Assembly (NCBI RefSeq): GCF_002093115.1
Contig: NZ_NAAD01000007.1
Span: 1-64,000 of the forward strand
Source: Geothermobacter hydrogeniphilus
GTDB taxonomy: Bacteria; Desulfobacterota; Desulfuromonadia; Desulfuromonadales; Geothermobacteraceae
Length of the DNA stretch: 64,000 nucleotides
Direction of reading: 5' to 3'
The stretch's first letter is position 1, and every line of letters starts with the position of its first letter. The notes under the pieces were generated by a model, which saw only the letters and a program-made list of their open reading frames with translations, did no database searches and had not been told where the DNA came from. Shown here piece after piece: positions 10,879 to 19,504 of the stretch. A program made the translations under genes and the position numbers.

Positions 10879-12012
10879 ATGTTTGAACTGAGTGACGAAC
10901 AACGACTGATTCAGCAGACCGCCAGGGAATTTGCCGAGCGGGAGATCTGGCCGGAGGCCGCCCGTTGCGATCAGGAAAAGTGTTTTCCGCAGGAAATTGC
11001 CGCCAAGGCCAGGGAACTGGGGCTGTTCAATCTGACGGTGCCCGAGGAATACGGCGGTCCCGGACTCGGCGCCCTGGAGCTGGCGCTGGTGACCGAGCAG
11101 CTGGCCTGGGGGTGCGTCGGGCTGGGGGGCGGAATCAGTCTGAACAATCTGCCGGCCGACGTGCTGCTGGTCAGCGGCAATGCGGAGCAGAAGCGTGAAT
11201 ACCTGGGCCGGCTGATCACCAGTGAATACGGGTCCTACGCGGTTACCGAGCCGGGCGCGGGATCGGATGTGGCGGGAATTTCGACCCGCGCGGTCAGAGA
11301 TGGCGACGGCTACCTGCTCAATGGCAGCAAGGTCTGGATTTCCAATGCGCCCCTGGCGGGTTTTTTCACCGTGCTGGCCAAAACCGATCCCGAGGCGGGT
11401 TACCGTGGACTGAGTTTCTTTCTGGTTGAACGGGACAGCCCGGGGCTGGAGGTGGGGAATCCCCTGCCCAAGCTGGGACAGAATGCCGTGCCGGCGGCCG
11501 AGGTGTTCTTCAATGACGTCAGGGTGCCGCGTGAAGCACTGCTCGGCAACGAAGGGGACGGGTTCAAGATCGCCATGCAGGTTTTCGACCGTTCCCGGCC
11601 GATGGTGGCGGCCTTTGCGGTCGGGTTGATGCAGCGCTGTCTCGATGTTTCTCTGGCCTACGCCAGGGAACGCAAGACGATGGGACAGGCGATCATCCAT
11701 CATCAGGCGATCGGCCACAAACTGGCAGAGATGGAAATGCGTCTGCAGGCGGCGCGACTGATGACCTATCAGGCGGCCTGGTTGCTCGATGCCGGCAAGC
11801 GCAACACCCTGCAGGCGGCCTGCGCCAAGGCCTTTGCCGCCGATGCCGCGATGTGGGTGGCGACCGAAACGCTGCAGATTTTCGGCGGCTACGGCTACAG
11901 CCCGGAATTCCCGGCCGAAAAGCTGTTCCGCGATGCCAAGGTGCTGCAGATTTACGAGGGCACCAGCGAAATCCAGCGCAACATCATTGCCCGCGAACTG
12001 GGGAACCGGTAG
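10879..12012 (+). CDS. Acyl-CoA dehydrogenase
   Basis: A 377-residue FAD enzyme introducing the alpha,beta double bond into acyl-CoA. Normal short/medium-chain length. Visible family signatures: ALVTEQLAWG, SYAVTEPGAGSDVAGI (FAD/substrate motif), and the C-terminal YEGTSEIQRNIIARELG, whose Glu in YEGT is the usual catalytic base. The start follows CAGGAGAGAAAGCCC. It abuts the next gene (stop TAG directly followed by ATG), implying coupling to the CoA transferase. Electrons would pass to ETF, not encoded here. Confidence 0.93.
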   Translation: MFELSDEQRLIQQTAREFAEREIWPEAARCDQEKCFPQEIAAKARELGLFNLTVPEEYGGPGLGALELALVTEQLAWGCVGLGGGISLNNLPADVLLVSGNAEQKREYLGRLITSEYGSYAVTEPGAGSDVAGISTRAVRDGDGYLLNGSKVWISNAPLAGFFTVLAKTDPEAGYRGLSFFLVERDSPGLEVGNPLPKLGQNAVPAAEVFFNDVRVPREALLGNEGDGFKIAMQVFDRSRPMVAAFAVGLMQRCLDVSLAYARERKTMGQAIIHHQAIGHKLAEMEMRLQAARLMTYQAAWLLDAGKRNTLQAACAKAFAADAAMWVATETLQIFGGYGYSPEFPAEKLFRDAKVLQIYEGTSEIQRNIIARELGNR

Positions 12013-12870
12013 ATGTCGGCGAAACCCCTGGCGGGGTTGAAGGTTGTCACCCTGGCGGTCAACCTGCCCGGTCCTGTCGCCGCGCGGGCGCTGTTGCGTC
12101 TCGGTGCGAGCGTGACCAAGGTCGAACCGGCGGCGGCCGATCCAATGCAGCATTACTGTGCCGATTGGTATCGGGATCTGAACGCCGGTCAGGCAATTAT
12201 CAGGCTGGACCTCAAGACAGAGGAGGGCCGGGCCGGGCTGGCGCGGCTGCTGCAGGAGGCGGATCTGCTCATCACCGCCACCCGCCCGGTCTCCCTGGCA
12301 AAACTCGGCCTGGGTTGGGAAGAGCTGCATGAAAAGTATCCGCGCCTCTGCCAGGTGGCGATCGTGGGCCATGCCGCGCCACGCCATAATGAGCCCGGGC
12401 ATGATCTGACCTACCAGGCCGAGGCCGGCCTGCTCTCTCCGCCGCAATTGCCGCGGACCCTGCTGGCCGACATGGCGGGCGCGGAACAGGCGGTCGGCGC
12501 GGCTCTGGCGCTTCTTCTGGGTCGTGAGCGAGGCGCGGGGAGCGGTTTTGCGGAGGTGGCCCTGGCCTCTGCGGCTGCCGCCATGGCCGAACCGCTGCGC
12601 TACGGGGTGACAGCCGCCGGCGCTCTGCTGGGGGGTGGGCTGGCCGGCTACAATCTCTACCGCGCCCGGGATGGCTGGGTGGCGCTGGCGGCCCTGGAAC
12701 CACATTTTCTGCGGCGGGTGGCCGCGGAACTTCACTGCGACGGCCGGGACAAGGATGCGCTGCAAAAGGTTTTTCTGAACCGGACCGCCGGGGAATGGCA
12801 ACAATGGGGGCTGGCACGGGATCTCCCGCTTGTCGCCCTGGTGTCCCGTGCGGTTAATTCTGCCTTCTAA
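12013..12870 (+). CDS. Family III CoA transferase / alpha-methylacyl-CoA racemase-like protein (short form)
   Basis: A 285-residue CaiB/BaiF-family protein. It begins LAGLKVVTLAVNLPGPVAARALLRLGA, the family start, and keeps LLADMAGAEQAVGA with the Asp expected to form the acyl anhydride. Most members have 360-450 residues, so this is a compact form lacking part of the C-terminal region; there is no sign of a frameshift and the downstream gap contains no matching remnant. It starts immediately after the acyl-CoA dehydrogenase stop. It could racemise 2-methyl-branched acyl-CoA or transfer CoA; the reaction is uncertain. Confidence 0.8.
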   Translation: MSAKPLAGLKVVTLAVNLPGPVAARALLRLGASVTKVEPAAADPMQHYCADWYRDLNAGQAIIRLDLKTEEGRAGLARLLQEADLLITATRPVSLAKLGLGWEELHEKYPRLCQVAIVGHAAPRHNEPGHDLTYQAEAGLLSPPQLPRTLLADMAGAEQAVGAALALLLGRERGAGSGFAEVALASAAAAMAEPLRYGVTAAGALLGGGLAGYNLYRARDGWVALAALEPHFLRRVAAELHCDGRDKDALQKVFLNRTAGEWQQWGLARDLPLVALVSRAVNSAF

Positions 12871-13039
12871 TTCTGGCCCTTTTGGCTGCGGTCTGTGTTT
12901 CGCCTCCTCGGCTTAACTCAGGTTAGGCCTGCGTCGGTGCGCCTTGACCGCAACCAAAATGACTCAGAATTAATTGACATAACTAACCGCACGGGACACT
13001 GGCCGGCGAAGAGCCATGCAATCGAAAGGAAGAGACAAG

Positions 13040-14245
13040 ATGACAGATGCGTATATCTACGACGCTATCCGCACGCCGCGCGGCCGGGGGAAAAAAGACG
13101 GCGCGCTCTATCCCATCAAACCGGTCGCCCTGCTCGGCAACCTGTTGAACAGCCTGCAGCAACGCCATCAACTGGAGACCGCCCAGGTCGATGATATCGT
13201 CATTGGTTGTGTCACTCCGGTCGGCGAACAGGGCGGGAATATCGCCAAGACCGCCGCTCTCTATGCCGGGTGGGATGAGGTCGTCGGCGGCTTTCAGCTC
13301 AATCGCTTCTGTGCTTCGGGGTTGGAGGCGGTGAATCTGGCAGCAATGAAAATTCGCTCGGGTTGGGAGGATCTGGTGGTCGCCGGCGGTCTTGAATCGA
13401 TGTCGCGGGTACCGATGATGTCCGATGGGGGGCCCTGGGCGGCCGATCCGGAAACCTCCTGCAAAACCGGCTTCGTCCCCCAGGGGATCGGAGCCGACCT
13501 GATCGCGACCCTGGAGGGATTCACGCGGGAAGACCTGGACCGGTTCGCTCTCTCCTCCCACAGAAAAGCGGCGGCCGCTCATCAGAACGGACATTTTTCA
13601 CGCTCGCTGGTTCCGGTCGTGGATCGCGCCGGCGAAGTCGTGCTTGACCATGACGAACTGATCCGCGCCGATGCCGCGGAAGAAAGTCTGGCGGCCCTCA
13701 AGCCGTCCTTTGCGGGTCTCGGCCAGCTCGGGTTTGACCAGGTTGCACTGGCCAGGTATCCGCAGGTTGACCATATCGAGCATCTGCACACCCCGGGCAA
13801 TTCTTCGGGGATTGTCGATGGCGCCGCGCTTCTGCTGATCGGCAGCGAAGCCAAGGGCAGGGATCTCGGCCTGAGCCCGCGCGGGCGGATTCTGGCCACG
13901 GCGGTTACCAGCACCGATCCGACCATCATGCTGGTCGGACCGGCGCCGGCAACCCGCAAGGCGCTCAATAAAGCCGGGTTGACGGTCGAGGATATCGACC
14001 TGTTCGAAGTCAACGAGGCCTTTGCTTCGGTGGTGCTGAAATTTCAGGCGGACTTGTCCGTCCCCATGGAAAAAATCAATGTCAATGGCGGTGCCATCGC
14101 CATGGGACATCCCCTCGGCGCCACCGGGGCCATACTGGTCGGAACCCTCCTCGACGAGTTGGAACGCCGTCGTCTGCGTTACGGACTCTGTACTCTCTGT
14201 GTCGGTGGCGGCATGGGAATCGCGACCATTATTGAACGCCTGTAG
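13040..14245 (+). CDS. Acetyl-CoA C-acyltransferase (thiolase)
   Basis: A 401-residue thiolase cleaving 3-ketoacyl-CoA to acetyl-CoA and shortened acyl-CoA. The nucleophilic Cys sits in [10 protein letters not shown] (about residue 91), the His in GHPLGATGA and the second Cys in [10 protein letters not shown] near the C-terminus. It begins [16 protein letters not shown], typical of FadA/FadI-type thiolases. The ATG at 13040 follows AAGGAAGAGACAAG; an ATG 24 bases upstream lacks such a site. A 169-bp gap with a TTGACA-like element precedes it. Confidence 0.95.
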   Translation: MTDAYIYDAIRTPRGRGKKDGALYPIKPVALLGNLLNSLQQRHQLETAQVDDIVIGCVTPVGEQGGNIAKTAALYAGWDEVVGGFQLNRFCASGLEAVNLAAMKIRSGWEDLVVAGGLESMSRVPMMSDGGPWAADPETSCKTGFVPQGIGADLIATLEGFTREDLDRFALSSHRKAAAAHQNGHFSRSLVPVVDRAGEVVLDHDELIRADAAEESLAALKPSFAGLGQLGFDQVALARYPQVDHIEHLHTPGNSSGIVDGAALLLIGSEAKGRDLGLSPRGRILATAVTSTDPTIMLVGPAPATRKALNKAGLTVEDIDLFEVNEAFASVVLKFQADLSVPMEKINVNGGAIAMGHPLGATGAILVGTLLDELERRRLRYGLCTLCVGGGMGIATIIERL

Positions 14246-14286
14246 CGGCAACCGACCCGGGGCCGGCGCCTCGACTGAAGCTCAAG

Positions 14287-14349
14287 CCTGAATCGCTGCG
14301 TTTCGGCCGGATGACGGTTGCACAGCGGTAGTGAACCCACGGATTCAGG
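14287..14349. repeat. Short palindromic relic related to repeat A
   Basis: 63 bp bounded by CCTGAATCGCTGCG and CCCACGGATTCAGG, which are imperfect inverted repeats of the repeat A type. It lies between the thiolase and the multifunctional enzyme, ending just before the latter's ribosome site. Confidence 0.45.
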
Positions 14350-14369
14350 TCAAACAAAAGGGTGTGAAC

Positions 14370-16505
14370 ATGAACGGATTCGATTATCAGAAAGACGCCG
14401 AAAATATCGTCACCATCAGCATGGATCTGCCCGGGCAACCGGTGAATACCATCAACAAGGCCTTTATCGATGGCCTCGAAGCGACACTGCAGCGTCTGGA
14501 GCGGGATGAGGTCGCGGGGGTGATCCTGACCTCCGGCAAGGACAGCTTTCTGGCCGGGGGGGACCTGAAGGAAATTTCGGCGCTCTCTGCCGACACGCTG
14601 CCGGCGTTTGCCGCCACTCTGCAGCGTCTCAAGAGCTGTCTGCGACGCCTGGAAACTCTGGACAAGCCGGTGGTGGCGGCGATCAACAGCACGGCTCTCG
14701 GGGGTGGTTACGAACTCTGTCTGGCCTGTCATCATCGGATTGCTTTGCGGGATGACAAGAGCCGGATCGGCCTGCCCGAGGTCAGCCTGGGACTGCTGCC
14801 CGGCGGGGGCGGGATTGTCCGCCTGGTGCGCCTGCTGGGCCTTGAAAAAGCCCTGCCCCTGCTGATGGAAGGAACCAGGCTGTCACCGGATCGGGCCCTT
14901 GAGGCGGGATTGATCGAAGAGCTGGCGGCTGATCGCGAAACTCTGCTGAGCAGGGCCCGGGCCTGGATCAGGGACAATCCATCCCCCCGGCAGCCCTGGG
15001 ATGAGAAAGGGTATCGGATTCCCGGCGGGACCCCGGCCCATCCCAAAGTCGCCCAGATGCTGATGGCGGCGCCGGCCATGCTGCGAAAAAAGACCCGCGG
15101 CCTGCTGCCGGCGCCCGAAGCGATTCTGGCCGCGGCCAGTGAAGGGGCGCTGGTCGACTTTGCGGCGGCCCAGCGCATCGAGAGCAGCTATTTTCTGCAG
15201 CTGGTGCTGACTCCCGAAGCGAAGAACCAGATCCGGTTTTTCTTCCAGCTCAACGGCATCACCGGCGGCAGCAGTCGTCCGGAAGGTTTTGCAAAAACGT
15301 CGGTGAACAGGCTCGGGATTCTCGGCGCCGGGATGATGGGTGCCGGGATTGCCTACGTGGCGGCGAAGGTCGGTATCGAAGTGGTTCTGCTTGACCGCAC
15401 TCGGCAGCAGGCGGAAAAGGGCAAAGCCTATTCGGCGCAGGTGCTGGACAGGCAGCTGTCGAAAGGGCGCATCACCCGGGAGCAGAAAGACGATCTGCTG
15501 GAGCGTATCCAGCCGACGACGGAGATGAACGATTTTGCCGGTTGCGATCTGCTCATCGAGGCGGTTTTCGAGGATCGGGAACTGAAGGGCAGGTTGACCG
15601 GCGAGGCGGAAAAAAACCTTGCCGAGGGGGCGTTCGTGGCCTCCAATACCTCGACGCTGCCGATTACCGAGCTGGCGCAGGCGGTCCGCCGCCCGGAAAA
15701 TTTCATCGGGCTGCATTTCTTTTCGCCGGTCGACAAAATGCCGCTGGTCGAGATCATCTGCGGGCAGAAGACCAGTCCACAGACCCTGGCAAAAGCCTTC
15801 GATTTCGTACAGCAGCTGCGCAAGACCCCGATCGTGGTCAACGATTCCCTGGGGTTTTTCACCTCCCGGGTCTTCAGCACCTTTCTTGACGAGGGGGCGG
15901 CGTTGCTGGAAGAAGGAGTTGATCCCCTGCTCATCGACAACCTTGCCCGGCTGGCCGGCATGCCGGTCGGACCGCTGACTGTCATGGATGAGGTCAGTCA
16001 GCAGTTGCTGGTCAAGGTGCGCAAAGCCAACCGCGAGCTGCTGCAGGAGCGTGGCGAGGTGCTTGAGGAGAACGCCACCGACCGGGTTCTCGCGGTGCTG
16101 ACCGGCAGCCATGGACGCGAGGGCAAGGCCTATAACGGCGGGTTTTATGACTACCCCCGGGAGGGGCGCAAAACCATCTGGGCAGAACTCTATACCCTTT
16201 TCCGCAAACCGGAGGTCGAGATTTCCCGCCGGGATATTCAGGATCGTATCCTTTTCCGGCAGGCCCTGGAAGCGGTCAGGTGCCTGGAAGAAGGGGTCCT
16301 GCGTTCGGTGGCCGACGGCAACGTCGGTTCGATCTTCGGGATCGGATTTCCCGCCCATACCGGCGGGCAGCTGCAGTTTATCAACAGCTGCGGCCTGCAG
16401 CGTTTCGTCGCCCGGGCCCGGCAACTCGAGCAGCTCTACGGCGAGCGTTTCGCTCCTCCGGCCCTGCTGCTGGAAAAAGCTGCCAACCATGAACTATTTA
16501 TCTGA
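14370..16505 (+). CDS. Bifunctional enoyl-CoA hydratase / 3-hydroxyacyl-CoA dehydrogenase
   Basis: A 711-residue fusion catalysing hydration and NAD-linked oxidation in beta-oxidation (FadB/FadJ type). N-terminal crotonase domain (about 1-200) with the oxyanion segment LAGGDLKEIS and GGGYELCLAC...LGLLPGGGGIVRL. Rossmann domain from about residue 312 (GILGAGMMGAGIAY), followed by SNTSTLPITEL and GLHFFSPVDKMPLVEII. The start ATG is chosen after AAGGGTGTGAAC. The stop TGA lies in the terminus of a diverged repeat A copy, hinting that the extreme C-terminus was set by the element. It follows the thiolase, as in fadA-fadB pairs. Confidence 0.95.
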   Translation: MNGFDYQKDAENIVTISMDLPGQPVNTINKAFIDGLEATLQRLERDEVAGVILTSGKDSFLAGGDLKEISALSADTLPAFAATLQRLKSCLRRLETLDKPVVAAINSTALGGGYELCLACHHRIALRDDKSRIGLPEVSLGLLPGGGGIVRLVRLLGLEKALPLLMEGTRLSPDRALEAGLIEELAADRETLLSRARAWIRDNPSPRQPWDEKGYRIPGGTPAHPKVAQMLMAAPAMLRKKTRGLLPAPEAILAAASEGALVDFAAAQRIESSYFLQLVLTPEAKNQIRFFFQLNGITGGSSRPEGFAKTSVNRLGILGAGMMGAGIAYVAAKVGIEVVLLDRTRQQAEKGKAYSAQVLDRQLSKGRITREQKDDLLERIQPTTEMNDFAGCDLLIEAVFEDRELKGRLTGEAEKNLAEGAFVASNTSTLPITELAQAVRRPENFIGLHFFSPVDKMPLVEIICGQKTSPQTLAKAFDFVQQLRKTPIVVNDSLGFFTSRVFSTFLDEGAALLEEGVDPLLIDNLARLAGMPVGPLTVMDEVSQQLLVKVRKANRELLQERGEVLEENATDRVLAVLTGSHGREGKAYNGGFYDYPREGRKTIWAELYTLFRKPEVEISRRDIQDRILFRQALEAVRCLEEGVLRSVADGNVGSIFGIGFPAHTGGQLQFINSCGLQRFVARARQLEQLYGERFAPPALLLEKAANHELFI

Positions 16506-16592
16506 ATCCGTGGTCCCTTGTCGACGGAGAGCACAAGGCATTGGCCTGCCCGCATGTGCACTCTTCATCCGGCATGAACCCATTGATGCAGG
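16503..16592. repeat. Diverged, internally deleted repeat A copy in reverse orientation
   Basis: Starts CTGAATCCGTGGTCCCTTGT and ends near CATTGATGCAGG. Both halves match repeat A read backwards (the CCGxCGACAAGGGAC block and the GCACTCTxCATCC block), with about 70 bp of the centre missing. It provides the stop codon of the preceding gene (TGA at 16503-16505). Confidence 0.65.
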
Positions 16593-16609
16593 CAACAGGA
16601 GGAGAAGCG

Positions 16610-17845
16610 ATGTTTGAGTATCTGTTTTCCGAGGAACAACTCAGGTTCAGGGATGAAGTGAGGGATTTCGTCAAATCGGTTCCGCGGCAGCTGATTCTGG
16701 ATATGGACGCGGACAAAATCCGTTTTCCCACGGAATTTCTGCAGGAGGCCGGGCGCCGCAATCTGCTCGGCTGCCGCTACCCGAAAAGCCTGGGAGGGCG
16801 GGGAGAGGATTGGGTTTCCGCCTGCATGGTGATGGAAGAGGTGGGGACCCTCAGCTACATACTGGCCTGTGTTTTCGGTGTCGGCGCGGAGCTGGTCTGC
16901 GATGCGATTGTCAAGCATGGTACGGCTGAACAGCAGGAGAAGTATGTCAGGCCCCTGCTCAAAGGGGAACTCTTCGCCGCCGAGTGCCTGACCGAACCCC
17001 GCGGCGGGTCCGATTTTTTCGGCGCCACCAGCACCGCCGAGGACCGGGGTGACTATTTTCTGCTGAACGGCCAGAAACGATTCATTGTCGGGGCCGAAGG
17101 GGCCGATTTCTTTCTGGTCTACGCCCGCACCGATCCGGATGCAAAACCCCATGAATCACTGACCTGCTTCCTGGTCGACCGCGGGCCGGGGGTCGAGAGC
17201 GTCTATCAGTACGGGCTGATGGGCTGCCGCGGAGGAGGTGCCGGGCGGCTGGTGTTCAAGGATGTCAAGGTGCCGCGGGAAAATGTCCTCGGCCGGGTTC
17301 ATGGCGCCGCCGCGGTGTTTGACACCATGATGATCCCGGAACGGCTCGGAACGGCGGCGATGACCATCGGCGCCGCCCGGCCGGCCCTGGAGATCGCCAC
17401 CCGTTACAGTTCCAGACGCAAGGCCTTCGGCCGGCCGATCAACCAATTCCAGGGGGTCAGTTTCCAGGTTGCCGAAGCAGCCATGCTGCTCGATGCCTCC
17501 CGGGCCATGGCATACGCCACCGCCCGGGCGGTGGATGCCGGGATAGAGATGGGCCGCATCCGGCGGATGGTCTCGGAAGCCAAGAAGTTCATTACCGAAT
17601 CCTGCCAGCAGGCGGCTCACCATGCTCTGCAGGTGATGGGGGGCATCGGTTATACCAATGTCTTTCCCCTGGAGCGGATCCATCGCGATCTAAGGCTGGC
17701 GTCGATCTGGACCGGAACCAACGAGGTGATGGCCATGATTATCGCCCATGAATGGTACCGGGAAGCGGCGCAATCTGAGCCGGTCCGGGATTATGAGTCC
17801 GACGCCGTGGAGGCGGGCGCCCTGGAGGAAAAGATCTACGAGTAA
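16610..17845 (+). CDS. Acyl-CoA dehydrogenase family protein lacking the usual YEGT glutamate
   Basis: A 411-residue acyl-CoA dehydrogenase. FAD/substrate motif AAECLTEPRGGSDFFGA and C-terminal segments SRRKAFGRPINQFQ and HHALQVMGGIGYTNVFPLERIHRDLRLASIWTGTNEVM are clear. Where most short-chain members have Y-E-G-T, this has W-T-G-T, so the catalytic base must come from another helix, as in long-chain or isovaleryl-type enzymes, or the substrate is unusual. The start follows AACAGGAGGAG. Last gene of the beta-oxidation cluster, 104 bp after the hydratase/dehydrogenase. Confidence 0.9.
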   Translation: MFEYLFSEEQLRFRDEVRDFVKSVPRQLILDMDADKIRFPTEFLQEAGRRNLLGCRYPKSLGGRGEDWVSACMVMEEVGTLSYILACVFGVGAELVCDAIVKHGTAEQQEKYVRPLLKGELFAAECLTEPRGGSDFFGATSTAEDRGDYFLLNGQKRFIVGAEGADFFLVYARTDPDAKPHESLTCFLVDRGPGVESVYQYGLMGCRGGGAGRLVFKDVKVPRENVLGRVHGAAAVFDTMMIPERLGTAAMTIGAARPALEIATRYSSRRKAFGRPINQFQGVSFQVAEAAMLLDASRAMAYATARAVDAGIEMGRIRRMVSEAKKFITESCQQAAHHALQVMGGIGYTNVFPLERIHRDLRLASIWTGTNEVMAMIIAHEWYREAAQSEPVRDYESDAVEAGALEEKIYE

Positions 17846-17920
17846 TAAGAAGAAGGCCGCGGCGGGTTCTCCCGGAAGCCGTGGACTCCTTCCGGATGAG
17901 TTGTCTCAGGTGTCCTCCTG

Positions 17921-18142
17921 TCATTGGGACCGTCTCCATTGCCGGTAGGCCAGAAGAGTGAGCAGGATCAGGACCACCAGCGCCGGCAGCAGCACGAAGT
18001 CGAGCCAGGGTGTCAGGATGCTCAGCCCGAGGCCTGCCAGCAGCAGCACCAGCACCGGGGTGAAGCAGCACAGCGCAACCAGCCCGGTGCCGATCAGGGC
18101 GGCGAGGAAGCGGTTGCGAAGCCGATTGTCGGCGCCCCTCAT
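17921..18142 (-). CDS. merF: Mercury transporter MerF
   Basis: A 73-residue, two-helix membrane protein with the vicinal pair CC (C25, C26) in FxPV context of the first helix (VALCCFTPVLVLLL) and LDFVLLPALVV in the second, the MerF pattern. The second Cys pair usually near the C-terminus is missing; the tail ends in basic residues. The ATG overlaps the stop of the upstream GDCCVxC gene (ATGA). Last gene of the mer operon. Confidence 0.85.
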   Translation of the reverse strand: MRGADNRLRNRFLAALIGTGLVALCCFTPVLVLLLAGLGLSILTPWLDFVLLPALVVLILLTLLAYRQWRRSQ

Positions 18143-18345
18143 CTGCTTTTCCGCTGCTGCTGGATCGGCGGACAGGGCACATCGCCGTATGAGCAGAAGA
18201 CGCAGCAGTCGCCCGCCCGGGGTTTGAGCAGGGCCCCACAACCGTTGCACTGGTGGAAAAACCGGCAGGCATCCGTCGGCATGGTCAGTTTCTCACTGTG
18301 ACCGCAGTGTGGACAGGTCAGGGTCGATTCAGCTGTTATCGTCAT
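18139..18345 (-). CDS. Small Cys-rich GDCCVxC-domain protein
   Basis: A 68-residue soluble protein with CPHC (11-14), C27, CNGC (33-36), GDCCVFC (45-51) and C58, suggesting one zinc-ribbon-like fold plus a thiol cluster able to bind Hg. Proteins with GDCCVxC are recurrent in mer operons and some relatives carry selenocysteine in place of a Cys; here all are cysteines. A good AGAGGAACTGAACC site precedes the ATG. Role in handing Hg(II) between MerT/MerF and cytosolic partners is inference. Confidence 0.8.
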   Translation of the reverse strand: MTITAESTLTCPHCGHSEKLTMPTDACRFFHQCNGCGALLKPRAGDCCVFCSYGDVPCPPIQQQRKSR

Positions 18346-18397
18346 GGTTCAGTTCCTCTCTTGCGGTGTCCACGACACGGCGGACGTCGGGAAGACA

Positions 18398-18553
18398 TCA
18401 TCTCCCCTGCGGATGAGTTTCGACGCAGCGGCAGGCTCCGGCCTTATTTGCCGTCAGGATCTGCTCCATGATGCGGCTGCGTCCGTTGTCCTCCAGCACC
18501 GCCCGCCGGATTTCATCCTCGCTGTGCGCGAAGCAGTAGCAGATCAGTTTCAT
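18398..18553 (-). CDS. 51-residue CopZ N-domain-like zinc/[2Fe-2S] metallochaperone
   Basis: A short gene that is easy to miss: ATG at 18553 behind a strong GAGAGGAGAAGG site, stop at 18398. The product starts MKLICYCFAHSEDEIRRAVL and ends with ACRCVETHPQG. The CxC...CxC arrangement (C5, C7, C41, C43) with CYCF at the N-terminus is that of the N-terminal domain of Archaeoglobus-type CopZ / BFD-like metallochaperones. It is 16 bp from merP and 52 bp from the GDCCVxC gene, in the same operon. A role in supplying electrons or accepting metal in Hg handling is inference. Confidence 0.75.
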   Translation of the reverse strand: MKLICYCFAHSEDEIRRAVLEDNGRSRIMEQILTANKAGACRCVETHPQGR

Positions 18554-18569
18554 CCTTCTCCTCTCGAAA

Positions 18570-18926
18570 TCACTTTGCTTTGGCGGGCTGCACTTCGGCC
18601 TGGTAGCCGGCTTTTTCGATCACCTCAACCATCTGTTGCGGCGTTGTCCTGTCCGGATCGTAGAGGACGGTCGCTGTCATTTTTTTGTAACTGACATCCG
18701 CTTGTTCGACGCCGTCCAGGTTGTTCAGAGCGGCTTTGACGGCATATTTGCAGGAGGCGCAGGTCAATCCCTTGAGCGCCAGGCGGGCGGTGCGGACTTC
18801 GGCCGCATGAGTGGGCATGACTCCATAGATCCCCTGCCCCTGGGTCAGTCGTGACCAGCTTGTCGGGGCAAGGGCCAGAACGGCCAGGAGAACGGGGAGA
18901 GCGACAGTTTTCAGAATTTTTTTCAT
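18570..18926 (-). CDS. merP: MerP-like periplasmic mercury-binding protein
   Basis: A 118-residue exported heavy-metal-associated (HMA) domain protein. Signal peptide about 1-20 (MKKILKTVALPVLLAVLALA), a linker, then ferredoxin-like HMA fold with GLTCASCKYAV (C56, C59), VEQADVSYKKMTATVLYD and IEKAGYQAEV. Binds Hg(II) in the periplasm and passes it to MerT. The ribosome site is in the segment between the gene and repeat A. It is separated from merT by the 162-bp repeat copy, so that insertion split the mer operon transcript. Confidence 0.85.
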   Translation of the reverse strand: MKKILKTVALPVLLAVLALAPTSWSRLTQGQGIYGVMPTHAAEVRTARLALKGLTCASCKYAVKAALNNLDGVEQADVSYKKMTATVLYDPDRTTPQQMVEVIEKAGYQAEVQPAKAK

Positions 18927-18947
18927 GGTTCACCTCGGTCCTTTTCA

Positions 18948-19109
18948 CCTGAATCAGTGAGTTTCTGTTGGATGGAGAGTGCAAGTGCTTGGTCTGCAAG
19001 AGATTTCCAGAAATCACCAGCGCACCCATAGGTTCGCTGGCGATTTTTGGGAAGATCAGGCAGATCAATGACTTGTGCTATACGCCGACAAGGAGCTCAC
19101 TGATTCAGG
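18948..19109. repeat. Palindromic repeat A, copy 2 (162 bp), inside the mer operon
   Basis: Perfect 14-bp inverted ends as in copy 1 and about 85% overall likeness by eye. It sits 2 bp beyond the merT stop and 21 bp before the merP start, so it separates transport genes that are normally adjacent and may act as a transcription attenuator or RNA-processing site. Confidence 0.9.
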
Positions 19110-19111
19110 TT

Positions 19112-19504
19112 TCAATCAAGCATCAACTGCATGATTTGCGGAAAGAAGAGCATCGCCAGGGAAAACAGGGCGGCGAGCCAGAGCATGAGTTTCTGCAGCC
19201 TCTTCCGGCCGGGGCCGCAGCAGGCGGTTTCGCTGCAGTTTGCCGTTTGCGGCCTGCGGTAGGTGGCATAGAACCCCAGGCCGAGAAACAGGAAGGTCAG
19301 GACCATCATGACCGGGCGCCAGGGTTCAAGGGCGGTCAGGGCGCCGGCGCTGCCGACGCCGAGCAGGACCATCAGCAGCGGGCCGATACAACAGGCCGAG
19401 GCGAGAAAGCCGCTGATGACGGCGCCGACCAGGCCGAGGCCGGCCAGTTTCTTCTCTTGCGGCGCGTCCGTTCCGACGAGGGTGGATTGATTGCGGGTTG
19501 TCAT
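19112..19504 (-). CDS. merT: Mercuric transport protein MerT
   Basis: A 130-residue membrane protein with three hydrophobic segments. CC (C38, C39) lies in the first (LASACCIGPLLMVLLG, the MerT signature) and C90 with C95-C96 in the loop before the last, equivalent to the cytosolic Cys pair that releases Hg(II). The ATG overlaps the merB stop (ATGA), which selects this start over any upstream one. Confidence 0.9.
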   Translation of the reverse strand: MTTRNQSTLVGTDAPQEKKLAGLGLVGAVISGFLASACCIGPLLMVLLGVGSAGALTALEPWRPVMMVLTFLFLGLGFYATYRRPQTANCSETACCGPGRKRLQKLMLWLAALFSLAMLFFPQIMQLMLD

